A stretch of DNA of 64,000 nucleotides from Cinnamomum chago (taxonomy: Eukaryota > Streptophyta > Magnoliopsida > Laurales > Lauraceae): assembly GCA_038049695.1 (NCBI GenBank), contig CP142452.1, forward strand, positions 108,950,001-109,014,000, read 5' to 3'. Made by a program: the position numbers and the translations under genes. The notes beneath the pieces were generated by a model. It was not told where the DNA came from. It saw only the letters and a program-made list of their open reading frames with translations, and searched no databases. Of the stretch, positions 20,022 through 30,642 are shown piece by piece. Position 1 is the first letter of the stretch; each line of letters starts with the position of its first letter.

Positions 20022-22829
20022 ATGACGAAAACACTCTTCCTTCCTCTTTCGCCCATCATGCTTTTTTTTTGTCTGTTTCTCCACTCATTTTCCTTTCAGT
20101 CAAAATCTCTACCTCAAACTCCACAACAAAAAGAGCTGCTAATCCTCCTAAAACTCAAAACAGAATGGAGAAACCCACCTTCCCTTTCCAATTGGGCGAT
20201 GGAGTCGAATGGAGACCACTGCTCCTGGCCTGAGGTCAAATGCGCCACCGATGGCACCATCACTGAAATCAATCTTTCATACAAGAACCTCTCCTTCCCA
20301 ATCCCGCCCTCCATCTGCGACCTCACAAATCTCACCAAAATCAATCTCCACGGGAACAACATCCCCGGCCCTTTCCCGATCTATCTCTCCAACTGCTCCA
20401 ATCTCCGATACCTTGACATCTCGTGGAATCACTTCGTCGGTCGCTTGCCTCCCGACATCGACCGCCTCTCCTCCCTCTGCTCTTTCTCCCTTTCCTTCAA
20501 TAACTTCATCGGCAACATACCGCCGGAGATAGGTCATATGTCCAATCTTACCCAGCTCAGTCTCAATGGGAACCTCTTCAACAGATCAATCCCTTCAAAG
20601 ATCGGCGATTTGGAGAATCTCGAATTACTGGGACTCGACTACCTTTCGATCATGCCGCAATGGAGAATCCCACCTGAATTCGGCCGGCTGAAGAAGCTTA
20701 AGGTCCTCTGGATTGAGAACTCAAATCTGATCGGCGATTTCCCGGGGTTTCTCATCAACCTCACAGATCTCGAGGAACTCAATCTCTCAGAGAACAAACT
20801 GAGAGGCGAAATTCCGAGAGATTTGTTCAAATTGAAGAATTTGATAGAAGTTGATCTAGACAACAATAACTTCTTCGGTGAAATCCCAAGACCGATTGAT
20901 TGTCTTGACCTGAAAGGCTTAGATCTCTCCACGAATCAACTGACAGGAACGATTCCAGAAGATTTTGGCAAGCTGGTGAATCTGGGGTATCTTTATCTGG
21001 GCAGTAACCTACTTTCCGGCGAAATTCCGACAAGTATTAGCCAACTGCCTTATCTGACAGAACTCTACCTCACCAACAACAACTTGACGGGGGCTCTCCC
21101 TCCGGAATTAGGTCTTCATTCCAATCTTGTTTATTTGAATGTCTCCATGAACAGACTCTCGGGCAAGCTGCCGCAGAACCTGTGCCACGGCGGCTTACTC
21201 CATTCGCTTGAGGTTTTCTCTAACAATCTCAGCGGAACTTTGCCGGAGTCCCTCGACAACTGCACCAACTTGCTGATCGTACGGCTACACTGCAACATAT
21301 TTACTGGAGAAATATCGGCAATTCTAAGCGCACTCCCTCTGATACAGAAGCTTGAGTTACAAGAAAATAGAATCTCCGGAGAGTTACCGTCGAATTTCAT
21401 GTGGTCGAAATATCTCGACACTCTCAATCTCAGTAAAAATCAGCTCACTGGCAGGATTCCTCCTGAGATCGGGTTTCTGGGCGCACTCAACTCTCTTGAC
21501 CTATCTGGAAACAAACTCTCCGGGGAGATCCCGTCGGAACTCAGATACCTTTACTTGCACAAACTTGACCTCTCTTCCAACCGACTCATCGGAAAGATAC
21601 CGGACGAGTTAGACAAGCCGGAGTTCGAGACGAGCTTCCTCAACAACTCGAGACTGTGTGCATCCAAGTCCAAACATAATCACTCCACCAACTTCAACAT
21701 TCGCTCCTGCGACTCCTCTAAAATATCGCCCCGAGTTCTCGCTTCCATCTTGGTCATCTCGGGCTTCTCAATCCTCCTCGTCCTCGCTTTCCTCGCGTGG
21801 TTCTTCGTTAGACGAGATCACAAGAATAGGAAGCGAGAGCAGAGACAGGAGGTTGAGGAGGAGGATGAGGATCTCCCTAAGCCTACATGGTGGTTTACCT
21901 CGTTCCATCGGCTGGATTTCATGGAGGACGACATCTTAAACGGTCTGGTCGAAAGCAACCTTATTGGGAGTGGAGGATCCGGGAAGGTTTATCGGATCTC
22001 CATAGGGAACCAAAAGGACAACTTCATGGTGGCCGTGAAGAAGATTTATAACAGCAACAAGTCAGATGCCAAGTTGGAAAAGGAATTCCAAGCTGAGATT
22101 GAAATACTAGGCCGGATCCGACACGCCAACATAGTCAAGTTGCTCTGCTGCATTTCGAGCCAAGATTCGAAGCTTCTAGTATATGAGTACATGGAGAACG
22201 GGAGCCTGGACCGCTGGCTGTATCAGAAGAGAAATGGTAATATAGAATCGGGACTGTTGGATTGGCCAATCCGATTACTGATAGCAGTGGATGCGGCCCA
22301 GGGGCTCTGCTACATGCACCACTCCTGCTCCCTTCCCATCATCCACCGAGACGTCAAGTCCAGCAATATCCTTCTCGACTCCGAATTCAAGGCCCGGATC
22401 GCTGATTTTGGGCTTGCCCGGATGCTGTTCCGACATGGGCAAGGAGAGCCCGAGTCCATGTCTGCGATCGCCGGCACTTTTGGGTACATTGCTCCAGAGT
22501 ATGCAGTTTGGGCACGAGCAAACGAGAAGTCCGATGTGTATAGCTTTGGAGTGGTGCTTCTGGAGCTGGCGACAGGAAAGAAAGCTTGCAGCACGTGCGA
22601 TGGGTGCAACGGCCTGGTGGAATGGGCGTGGCATCATTTGCTGGAGGGGAAGGACTTGGTGGAAGCACTTGACGAGGAGCTTAGAGAAGATCCTTCTTAC
22701 TTGACTGAGATGACTCTGGTATTCAACCTGGGGCTCAACTGTACTGTGAAAGTGCCTTCACACAGGCCTTCCATGAAACAAGTGGTGCATATCTTGCAGC
22801 GGTGTGGCCCGCAACAGAATTCTAAATAG
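20022..22829 (+). CDS. LRR receptor-like kinase B, HSL3-like (subfamily XI), intact
   Basis: Single exon, 935 residues, start at the first ATG, which opens a signal peptide (hydrophobic to about residue 25). An N-terminal cap with the LKTEWRNPPSLSNW and CSWPEVKC words is followed by about twenty LRRs (to about residue 540), a membrane helix at about 572-594, a basic stretch, and a kinase from about 625. Catalytic motifs are present: glycine loop GSGGSGKVY (about 648-656), VAVKK lysine (about 673), HRDVKSSN (about 774), DFG (about 795) and APEY. It is therefore an RD-type active-looking kinase. The TWWFTSFHRLDF lead and the LEKEFQAEIEILG and KLLCCISSQDSKLLVYEYME words match the HSL3 branch of subfamily XI. 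Arabidopsis HSL3 is reported to perceive CTNIP/SCREW peptides at the plasma membrane; the ligand of this paralog is unknown. Lacking an intron is plausible for the family but was not checked. Very close paralog of E. Confidence 0.95.
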   Translation: MTKTLFLPLSPIMLFFCLFLHSFSFQSKSLPQTPQQKELLILLKLKTEWRNPPSLSNWAMESNGDHCSWPEVKCATDGTITEINLSYKNLSFPIPPSICDLTNLTKINLHGNNIPGPFPIYLSNCSNLRYLDISWNHFVGRLPPDIDRLSSLCSFSLSFNNFIGNIPPEIGHMSNLTQLSLNGNLFNRSIPSKIGDLENLELLGLDYLSIMPQWRIPPEFGRLKKLKVLWIENSNLIGDFPGFLINLTDLEELNLSENKLRGEIPRDLFKLKNLIEVDLDNNNFFGEIPRPIDCLDLKGLDLSTNQLTGTIPEDFGKLVNLGYLYLGSNLLSGEIPTSISQLPYLTELYLTNNNLTGALPPELGLHSNLVYLNVSMNRLSGKLPQNLCHGGLLHSLEVFSNNLSGTLPESLDNCTNLLIVRLHCNIFTGEISAILSALPLIQKLELQENRISGELPSNFMWSKYLDTLNLSKNQLTGRIPPEIGFLGALNSLDLSGNKLSGEIPSELRYLYLHKLDLSSNRLIGKIPDELDKPEFETSFLNNSRLCASKSKHNHSTNFNIRSCDSSKISPRVLASILVISGFSILLVLAFLAWFFVRRDHKNRKREQRQEVEEEDEDLPKPTWWFTSFHRLDFMEDDILNGLVESNLIGSGGSGKVYRISIGNQKDNFMVAVKKIYNSNKSDAKLEKEFQAEIEILGRIRHANIVKLLCCISSQDSKLLVYEYMENGSLDRWLYQKRNGNIESGLLDWPIRLLIAVDAAQGLCYMHHSCSLPIIHRDVKSSNILLDSEFKARIADFGLARMLFRHGQGEPESMSAIAGTFGYIAPEYAVWARANEKSDVYSFGVVLLELATGKKACSTCDGCNGLVEWAWHHLLEGKDLVEALDEELREDPSYLTEMTLVFNLGLNCTVKVPSHRPSMKQVVHILQRCGPQQNSK

Positions 22830-23460
22830 CCACTCTTCTCCACTCGTCTCTAGTCCCTCTTTGGCAACGTAGGATGTGGTAATTGGATATCCTGCCTAGA
22901 GGATCACAAACTCAAGGTAACGCTCTAATTGGGTACCACTCCTAGTTATGCTCATGCAAAAGCCAGGCGAGCTTAATTTTGAGCTCACTCTCACGAATGT
23001 GACAATCAACTGCGATTTTGTCCTTTTGTCCCCAAGTATCTCTAATGTTTGAGAAAAATCCCACCAAGACTCTCTCTAGCTCAACTTTTCCAAGAAAACT
23101 CTCCCCACGGATTTTGATGCAAGGTAACATCTTTGATGGAGGGTGACAACTTTGACACGTGGATCATTGCTCCACAATGTGTTACCTTAGTAACTATATA
23201 TATGAGATCTTGTCTTAGTGTTGAGAGAGAGAGAGTAAGTGCAATTTGTGTGCGTGGCTTGTTGTAAGTCTTGTAGTAATATGTCTTTCAGTAATGTGTA
23301 TTGCGTAATTTGCGAGTGGCTAGCTTATAAGCTATGTGCAGTTTTGTAAGTTTTAAAGCAGTTTCTTGTTATATTTATATTTTAAATTTAAATTAAGTGG
23401 CTTGTATTGATTGTAAAAGAAAGTTGTAGTTAAGCAGCAGTCATGTGAATCTCCCATTGT
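22830..23460. other. 3' flank of receptor B (shared by A, B, C and E)
   Basis: Contains the likely 3' UTR (CCACTCTTCTCCACTCGTC just after the stop) and a conserved stretch of about 600 bp also found after C and E and split after A. On the - strand at 22942-23130 lies a 62-codon frame (GESFLGKVE, DTWGQKDKIAVD, HIRESELKI) with counterparts in the other flanks. No known protein is recognised in it. Confidence 0.65.
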
Positions 23461-25558
23461 CGGCCCGTTTGGATATGCACAGAATAAAATATTTAGATAT
23501 TCAAATACTACAAAAATAAAATAGTGAATTCAAAATATTGGGAATTCATAAATGTGATAATGTGATGACTTATACTTTTGGCATTTAAAATGTGATGTTT
23601 GTTTGCTCCATTTTCAAGTTCAGCCTTCTGAGTCCATCTCAAATGACTCTTGGAGTTTTCAAGTTTTAGCCTTTTTAAGCATTTTTTTTATGCTCCACCA
23701 AATAAGAGGATTGGGTTAATTCACCCCTATGGGACATTAATAGGGTTTGGACATATAAATTCCTCTTAAATTTAGTTTTTTTTCAATTTCATTACTAAAA
23801 TTCATATAATGTCACCTGAGCTGCTTGACTCTTGTCAACATTTCTTCTTTTAACCATTTTGCCCCAATCATGTGATTTGTCACTTTTTGTAATCAGCAAG
23901 CGAATTTTTTTCTCATATAATATGAAAAATGGTATTTTATGAAAACTAAATACACATTTGAATACCGTTTCTCATGTTTTATCATTCAAAATTTTTTCTC
24001 CCATGGATGCTATATGAAAACCATGATGTTATGAGACAATTTCATGATATCTTTGAATTTATTAGCATTTGTTACATATACTGATCTAATAATATCATGG
24101 GATATGGGGCAAATAGGAATGGAGTCTGATGGCATTATCTAAATTTCGACTATAAAATCAAAAAAATTGATTTGAAAGAAAATTAACATGTCAATCCCCG
24201 GCGTAGTTCTTTGCATTCTAGTAAAACTATACCATCACTTTCATCTGGGTTTTTTAAAATGAATATAAAAAGAATCAAACGCAAACCACCACTGAGTCGC
24301 TTCCACACACACAAAAATTCAAAGTATAATCCCATTGAACAGGCACCACAGATGAAAACGTGTCCGGCTGTCTGCACACTTACTTTTCATTTTCAAAGCG
24401 TGTATTTTTTTATTTTGAAAACGTAGGTTTCAGTCCTTTTGACCAGAATAATCCCTACGGGTCGAGGAGAAAAGGCCGGGTAAAATTTTCCTGTAGCTCT
24501 AGCATAATAGAGCAGTTTCGAACGCGATACGCCTGAATGGTTCACAAGTGGGCCATCTGTGGTGGCCCGCACGCGTGCACTTTGATTTCGCTTTAGAATG
24601 TGCCCATCACCACCCAACCATATCAACCCGTTCTAGCCTGTTCTGCTCGTTTTGTTTGAAAAAGGACAGAGAGAGAGAGAGAGAAAAAAAGAGCAGCTGT
24701 GGGTCCACTAGCATATTTGTGGTGGGTCCTCTTCTTTCGGCGTGTGGAGGTTGGGTTGGGGTACTGTGGATGAAAGGACATTTGTCGTCATAAGTCGTCG
24801 TCGTTTCCTTGTCAATGCACCCACCACCAATTTTGTCTCACTTTAATATTTTGTGTTAATGAAAACAGCAGAGCAGGCTGGTCTCTGTTTGGACTTGGAC
24901 TCGTACATGGAAGATAAATGAAAAAGGTTAAGTGGAGACCGACGTAAATGCCAAGAGAATGTGACCCATCATGTCCGCAAAGCGTGGAATGACCAAATTC
25001 TTTGCGCCTGTTTGGATGTATGGTGAATTGAAATATAAGGTGAAGCATCAAATAAAAAAATAAAAAATTAAAAGGTATTATGAGGTCTTTCATCAGGAAA
25101 AATCTTATATTGCTGCTAGGTGAAGCCGCCGTTCTCAATCACTTGGAAGGAGTGTGCCTGCCCGAGTGAGTTTTTAGTGATCAATGCTCCCAAGATTTAA
25201 TAAAAATAAAAACATATAAGTAACTGAAAATTCATATATTCTTTTCATTCATGGCTCCCCAACAAAAACTTTTTTTTTCCTGCAAAGTTGTTCCAACGTT
25301 AATAGGGATAAATTAGAGAAATAGAGAAATCTATTTTAGATGGTTTATAGATGTTCAATGTAAGTCGGTAACGGTGTCAATAAAAAAAGATTTGGTTATA
25401 TAGATTAATGGCCCTTTCTAAGAGGCCCACCAAGAGGAAAGGTAGGCAAAAAATGGTGTGGATGAAGAGAGTAAAAATAGATTTGAATAAGTGCAGGTTA
25501 TCTGAATATTTGGCGGCTCGAAATAGATCAGAATGCAAAAATGAAATTCACGTAGCCG
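23461..25558. other. Intergenic AT-rich DNA without a supported gene
   Basis: Starts with GGCCCGTTTGGATATGCA, a word seen again after C (38682) and E (56731), which looks like the end of a dispersed MITE. A (GA)n run occurs at 24668-24685. I see nothing else I can name; the frames are short and of irregular composition. Confidence 0.4.
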
Positions 25559-25794
25559 ATTAAGGGCGGACCTACACACATGGTAGTGGGGAAATCGCCC
25601 CCGTCAAAGGTGTATTTACTTCCAAAACTCACTTGAGATTTCTAGAAATACTTCCAAAACCCACATGAAAATCTTGGGTGCACCTGCAAAACCCAAATGA
25701 AAATATTGGATTTGCCCCTAAAGTCTGATCATTTGTTAGGGTATGCCCCTGTCAAACAAAAATTTTGAGTCCACCAAAGTAGCCGACCCTAATA
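25559..25794. mobile_element. Decayed TIR element with internal ~35 bp repeats
   Basis: Ends are roughly inverted: TTAAGGGCGGACCTAC against the complement of GTAGCCGACCCTAA. Inside, the phrase CCAAAACYCACnTGA.AT recurs three times at 35-40 bp intervals. Related decayed copies appear near 51715-51935, 27990-28135 and 36810-36890. Confidence 0.45.
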
Positions 25795-26509
25795 TATTTG
25801 AGATAAGACTTTGAAGATTATGATGATGATGATTGACCCTATTAATAGAGTTTTCTTTGCATGGGTAATCATTTAGGTATGTAAATGATTCTATGCACAG
25901 AGATGGGATGATTGGCCACTTCCCAGTCTCATTTTTCAAAGACAAATTAAGAGAATCCTTGCATTCATGGCTACAAGTGAGGAGGTTTTCTTCTTTTTTT
26001 TTCCACAAGAGAGGAGTTTGCCCCCTCCGTTGCTTACTACAAGAGACGTGTGAAGCAAAGCTCAGGTTCCAACACGGCCGAAAGAAGGTCATAGCATGTG
26101 AGAAACGAGGTGGGAAGGTCTATCGCCCAAAAGTTTCTTGACAGTTGTGGTCCCTTGTCCAAGAGGAGAAGAACTCCACATTTGGGCTTATTTATCAAGA
26201 ACTTGAGCCTCTTAACTTCAAATTCCCTCTAGTTAAGTAAGATGCGCCAAGATTTAACTTGATAAGAGTGGGTCCTACCTATAAATAATTGATTTGATTA
26301 TTAATCACATCATTATTTATATGTTCGATTTTATAGTGGGTATCAACTCTGTTTGATTAAAATTTGGAATTTATGAGGATGAGAGTTAACCTTTTCAGAT
26401 GTTTAAGAGGTTGAGTTTCTCTATGCTTAATGGCAATTGTGAGACACTCAAACAATTCAAACATCAAACATCCTATACCTATGGCATTCATTTTACCTAA
26501 TAGCGGCTT

Positions 26510-26830
26510 TTTTTTTTTGCTAAAGAAAGAGAACTTTACTGAAAGGAAGAGTTACAGAAATTGATAAAAGGTTGGGCCTCCGCTAAAGACTGGGAGTCCC
26601 GGTTATAGTAGAATCTTGGGGCAGAACATTGGCTATGATCCCATTATCCCCCAAGTGACCTTGACATTTCTGAATGAGCAGTTGGAGAATAGCTGGGGGA
26701 AGATACGTCTTGAAGGTGGTAAAAGCAGAGTAGTTAAGCATGGAAAGGTTGTGTGCCACTGCGTTTTCCGATCTACGCTCAAATCGGATATACCACTCCG
26801 GAATCCCTTCTAGCGCTTGAATAGGAGCGG
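26510..26830 (-). mobile_element. LINE 3' end fragment
   Basis: Read on the - strand, about 26817-26700 encodes QALEGIPEWYIRFERRSEN followed by AVAHNLSML, which matches the RNase H-like region that ends the second frame of many plant L1-type LINEs. Downstream comes the tail TAAAGTTCTCTTTCTTTAGC and then an A-run (T-run on the + strand at 26511-26519). It is truncated; no reverse transcriptase is present. Confidence 0.65.
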
Positions 26831-27117
26831 CTATTTTATGCTCTCTTCTTTAGAATGCGTTTGTGTAGGTGCCACAACAGAGTAAAATGGGAGAGATTAT
26901 ATGAGTGCATGAGTTATGTTCTGCAAAATATAAGTAGTTTTTAATATAATTCAAATTTCTTACTACTATTTTTTTTCTTACTTCGACTAAGACATGAATG
27001 TGGGAAAGTAATTATCGACTTGAGAATTTTCAAGCACGGGCATGATCTACCGGCCATAAGTTAATCAGAAACACAACCTAACTTGGCAATTGGGTTGTGT
27101 CATATCTAAGTTTGTTA

Positions 27118-27498
27118 GACCATCTCTAATGAATATGTTATTTTAGAGATGACAATTTCCATTTAAAGGCTTATGTGGCAATTTGAAGGTTTGAAATTTG
27201 ACGTCTTCAATGTATGAAGTCCACCTAGCATGCCAAATTTATTTTTATTATATCTTTGTCTTCTTATAGGACCCACATCCTGAAAGAAAAAAACCTTTTA
27301 CATTCTTATATTCTTACGATCCCCGCATCAAATGATCGGGAAATAAAAAAAAGGCATGTATCTTTTTCATACTTCAAATTTGCCATATCCATCATTTATG
27401 TAAAATGCCAAGTCACATATACCATGGCTGTTGGAGACATGGTGCAAGCCAATTTTAACTGTGTGGTCATGTGGCAACTAACACTGTTGGAGATGCTC
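27118..27498. mobile_element. Second Tourist-like MITE, decayed, 381 bp
   Basis: Left end GACCATCTCTAATGA and right end CTGTTGGAGATGCTC form imperfect inverted repeats of the same family as the element at 6131-6504. Flanks are TTA and ATA, an imperfect 3-bp duplication. Older than the 6131 copy to judge by its ends. Confidence 0.55.
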
Positions 27499-28260
27499 AT
27501 ACAATTCAATCAAACATGCTCAGCTCCAGAAACTATCACAAGTTTCTAGGTCAATTCAAGGTCGGCTCGTATCCACTAATCCACAATAACATACCAAGGT
27601 CCAAAACCACTGCCATGTCAGCAAAGTCAACAATTGACATCGATTTTGACAAATAATGACCTATGTGAGAGTTGCACACTTATCCCTTATCCCCAATGTG
27701 AAAATACAGGCTCTGCCACTGGTGAATGGTCATCACACAAGGGGTGGCAAATTCTGACCCGCCCCGTTAACCCAACTTGTATCCGACCTGATATTGACCC
27801 GCATAACCAGACCCCTCTTTTATACATGTCGGTCACGGGTCAAGTGAACTCCAACCGATTGTTAGGTTGGCCCATGTAACCCAATTTTGACCGATTAATT
27901 TGTTAAAATCCAACTGTCCCAGGGGAGGAGAGAAAAAGGGGAGAAGGGGTGGGAAGAATATAGAAGGCGGGTCTTGCCATGGAATTGCAAAACCCACAAA
28001 TAGAAGGTTGGCCTTGTGGTGGATTCCGCATCTAAAATTATAATAAAGATTTTGACTCTACTTCTAAAATTTGCATAGAAATTCCGCACCCGCTTTTAAA
28101 ATTCACATGAAAATTCTAAGTTTATTTCAAAAATCCAATTGTGTTATGCACTAAACCAATACGCCAAAAGCTCTAAGATTGATGGAACACATCAAATTAA
28201 ATCTTATAATTACATAGGACCGCCTCTGCCCAACTCCGCCTGCCGCCAGACCCACCAGCT

Positions 28261-28826
28261 CTTCCTCTCTACTTTTCTGTTTCTCTTCCTCTCCCTGCCC
28301 GCCTACCGCCAGCTCTCCCTCTCCCTCTTTCTCCCTCCCTCCGTCTCCCCGTCCCTCTCCCGGCTCACCTCCGCCCACCTCCACCCGTGGCCCAACCACA
28401 CCCGCTCTCCCTCTCCTTCTCCCTGCCTCTCCCCCTCTCCCTGCTTGCCAACCTCCTACCGTTGCCGCCGCCGCTCGTTCTCCTTCTCCCTATCTCTCTC
28501 CTTCTCTATCTTCCATTTCCCTCTCCCTACTTGTTGCCTGCCTCTTCCTCTCTACTTTTCTATTTCTCTTCCTCTCCCTGCCCGCCTACCGCCAGCTCTC
28601 CCTCTCCCTCTTTCTCCCTCCCTCCGTCTCCCCGTCCCTCTCCCGGCTCACCTCCGCCCACCTCCACCCGTGGCCTAACCACACCCGCTCTCCCTCTCCT
28701 TCTCCCTGCCTCTCCCCCTCTCCCTGCTTGCCAACCTCCTACCGTTGCCGCCGCCGCTCGTTCTCCTTCTCCCTATCTCTCTCCTTCTCTATCTTCCATT
28801 TCCCTCTCCCTACTTGTTGCCTGCCT
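28261..28826 (+). repeat. Tandem duplication of a 283 bp pyrimidine-rich unit
   Basis: CTTCCTCTCTACTTTTCT starts at 28261 and again at 28544. The two units, almost entirely CT-rich on the + strand, are nearly identical through GCTTGCCAACCTCCTACCG and TACTTGTTGCCTGCCTCT. The long frames across it (Ser/Pro/Leu-rich) follow from composition and are not called as genes. Confidence 0.9.
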
Positions 28827-29184
28827 CTCTCCCTCCCCCCCCTCCGGCAGTGGTTGGGGTGGGGGTAGTTTAGGTATTATGGGGTGGATGCAAAGAAAAA
28901 AATTAGAACCTGCATGAATGGTGAGTGTAGAGAAAAGGGATGTGGAAAAAGAAACCAGGGGCGTGGCATTAGCAACTTTCTCTTTATTATTGGACAGCCT
29001 CGCTGCCATCTACCAAAGAACGTTAGTTATAACTTTTTCTTTTTTGTACTCTAGCCAAGGGGGCTGGGACCTAAGAAAGAGCTTGCATACACACATAAAA
29101 GCAACATGTTTAAGTGGGAAGGAAGCACACACACGCGGAAAGAAAACCCATGCAAGTGGGAAAAGAGCCGCACAAATGGAAAGA

Positions 29185-29262
29185 GTTGATGTACCCAGGG
29201 TTCGAACCCCGAGCAACTCGATAAAAACTGAGTCAACTAACCTCCTTACCACTCGGGTAAGT
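29185..29262 (-). mobile_element. tRNA-like SINE head (candidate)
   Basis: On the - strand an A-box-like ACCCGAGTGGTAAGGAGG is followed about 40 bp later by a B-box GGGTTCGAACCCTGG. This is the internal Pol III promoter layout of tRNA-derived SINEs. It does not fold as a full tRNA by eye, and the body and tail were not delimited. Confidence 0.4.
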
Positions 29263-30642
29263 AGCCGTTCTTAACGTTAGTTGTGACTTGGTAATGGATT
29301 GTCAAATTGGGTCATGATATTTAATCTCATTTTCTTGTTAACAAGACGCTGGATTTCAACTTATAAGTACCTCTCTTTAACTTAACCCGGCCTGTTTGTC
29401 ACCTCTATTTATGCACTATCACATTTGTTACGCATGTGGTGTATGAATAATGTGTGAAAATGGTTTGTAAATAGGGTCATTTACACACCAACATTTATGC
29501 ACCTAGAAAGGTAAGAAAAGAAGGCACATACTTTTCTTGCAAAAGACACTAGCACACATTCCATATAGTGAAATTTTCTATTGTGGCCCCATTAGACACA
29601 TTTTTCTCATTCATATGGCTTCCTTATTTGTAACTCAAACCATTCATTTTGTTTATTGGGTAATAAACCGCAAGACCTTGAAGATGAAAATTAGCCATAT
29701 GCCTCATAAACACTACACAAATGCAGCACAATGCAAGCCTGAGTGATCTACTAAATGTAAGCAAATTGCTATAATTTTGTGATTAATGTAAGACTAACAA
29801 AGCTCATCCCCATATCTTTACCCCTTTAAAATATGAAGTCAAATTAAAAAATTCATCGTTGTAAGATAGTCTCCAGGACGCCAGAGATGAAGTGAATATT
29901 TCATTTGATGTGATTGTAATCAAAGCAAAGCAAACCATTAATTTATGCATAATCTTGAGTCTCTAATTATTTGTTTAAGGAAAATTTTTAAAAAGATATA
30001 AAACTTTTGGCTCATTTTAAAAAAAGTACATAAAGATTTGAATATTTTAAAAAAGTACAAATTTTTAAACAATTCTTTCAATCAAGTCCACTCCCTAATT
30101 TTTTTTTCAGACATGACAAAAATATCCTTTCCTTATGAGAGATTATTATCTTCTTTTAACCTCTTACTTCCATTAGATTTTGATGATTATAATCATTTAA
30201 TGAAGCTAGAATTTTAGTCATTTAGAATTGCCACTTTTTTAACCGCCCATGTGTAAAGGTAATTGAAGTGGGCTCACTTGGCCATTTGGGTTGGACTTAA
30301 ACTTTTACCTTAAATGATTTATTAAAGAATTTTTTTTGAAAAATGATATAAGTGTATTTTTATCATTTCTCTGTAGTTCTTCTTCTTTTTTTTTGGGAGA
30401 GGGCTTGATCGATATAATTGTAGAAAACTTTTGTACTTTTTTGAAACATTCATATTTTCATATACTTTTTTAAAAATGGTCCAAAAATTTTATACCTTTT
30501 TGAAAATTTTCCATTGTTTAATATCTAGAAGACTAGAACCATCATCCTTGAACTCTCCTTTGTCAAATCCTATCCTTTCTACCAGCAATATATGTTTTAG
30601 TAGATATCACCTGTGACACCCACCCCACAAGCAACAGCATCA
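29263..30642. other. Intergenic region and putative promoter of the P450 gene
   Basis: AT-rich sequence with repeated phrases of the type AAAGTACA and CTTTTTnnAAA at 29990-30500, arranged partly as inverted repeats (ATTTTTAAAAAGATATAAAAC near 29985 against TTTTTAAAAATGG near 30465), so possibly an old foldback element. No gene supported. Confidence 0.35.

Noticed and set aside
28139-28917. Two overlapping 176-179 residue frames rich in Ser, Pro and Leu
   Set aside because: They run through a CT-rich tandem duplication; several frames are open at once, as expected from composition alone.
29185-29262. A functional tRNA gene
   Set aside because: A- and B-box words are present, but no full cloverleaf or matching acceptor stem can be paired; kept only as a SINE-like candidate.
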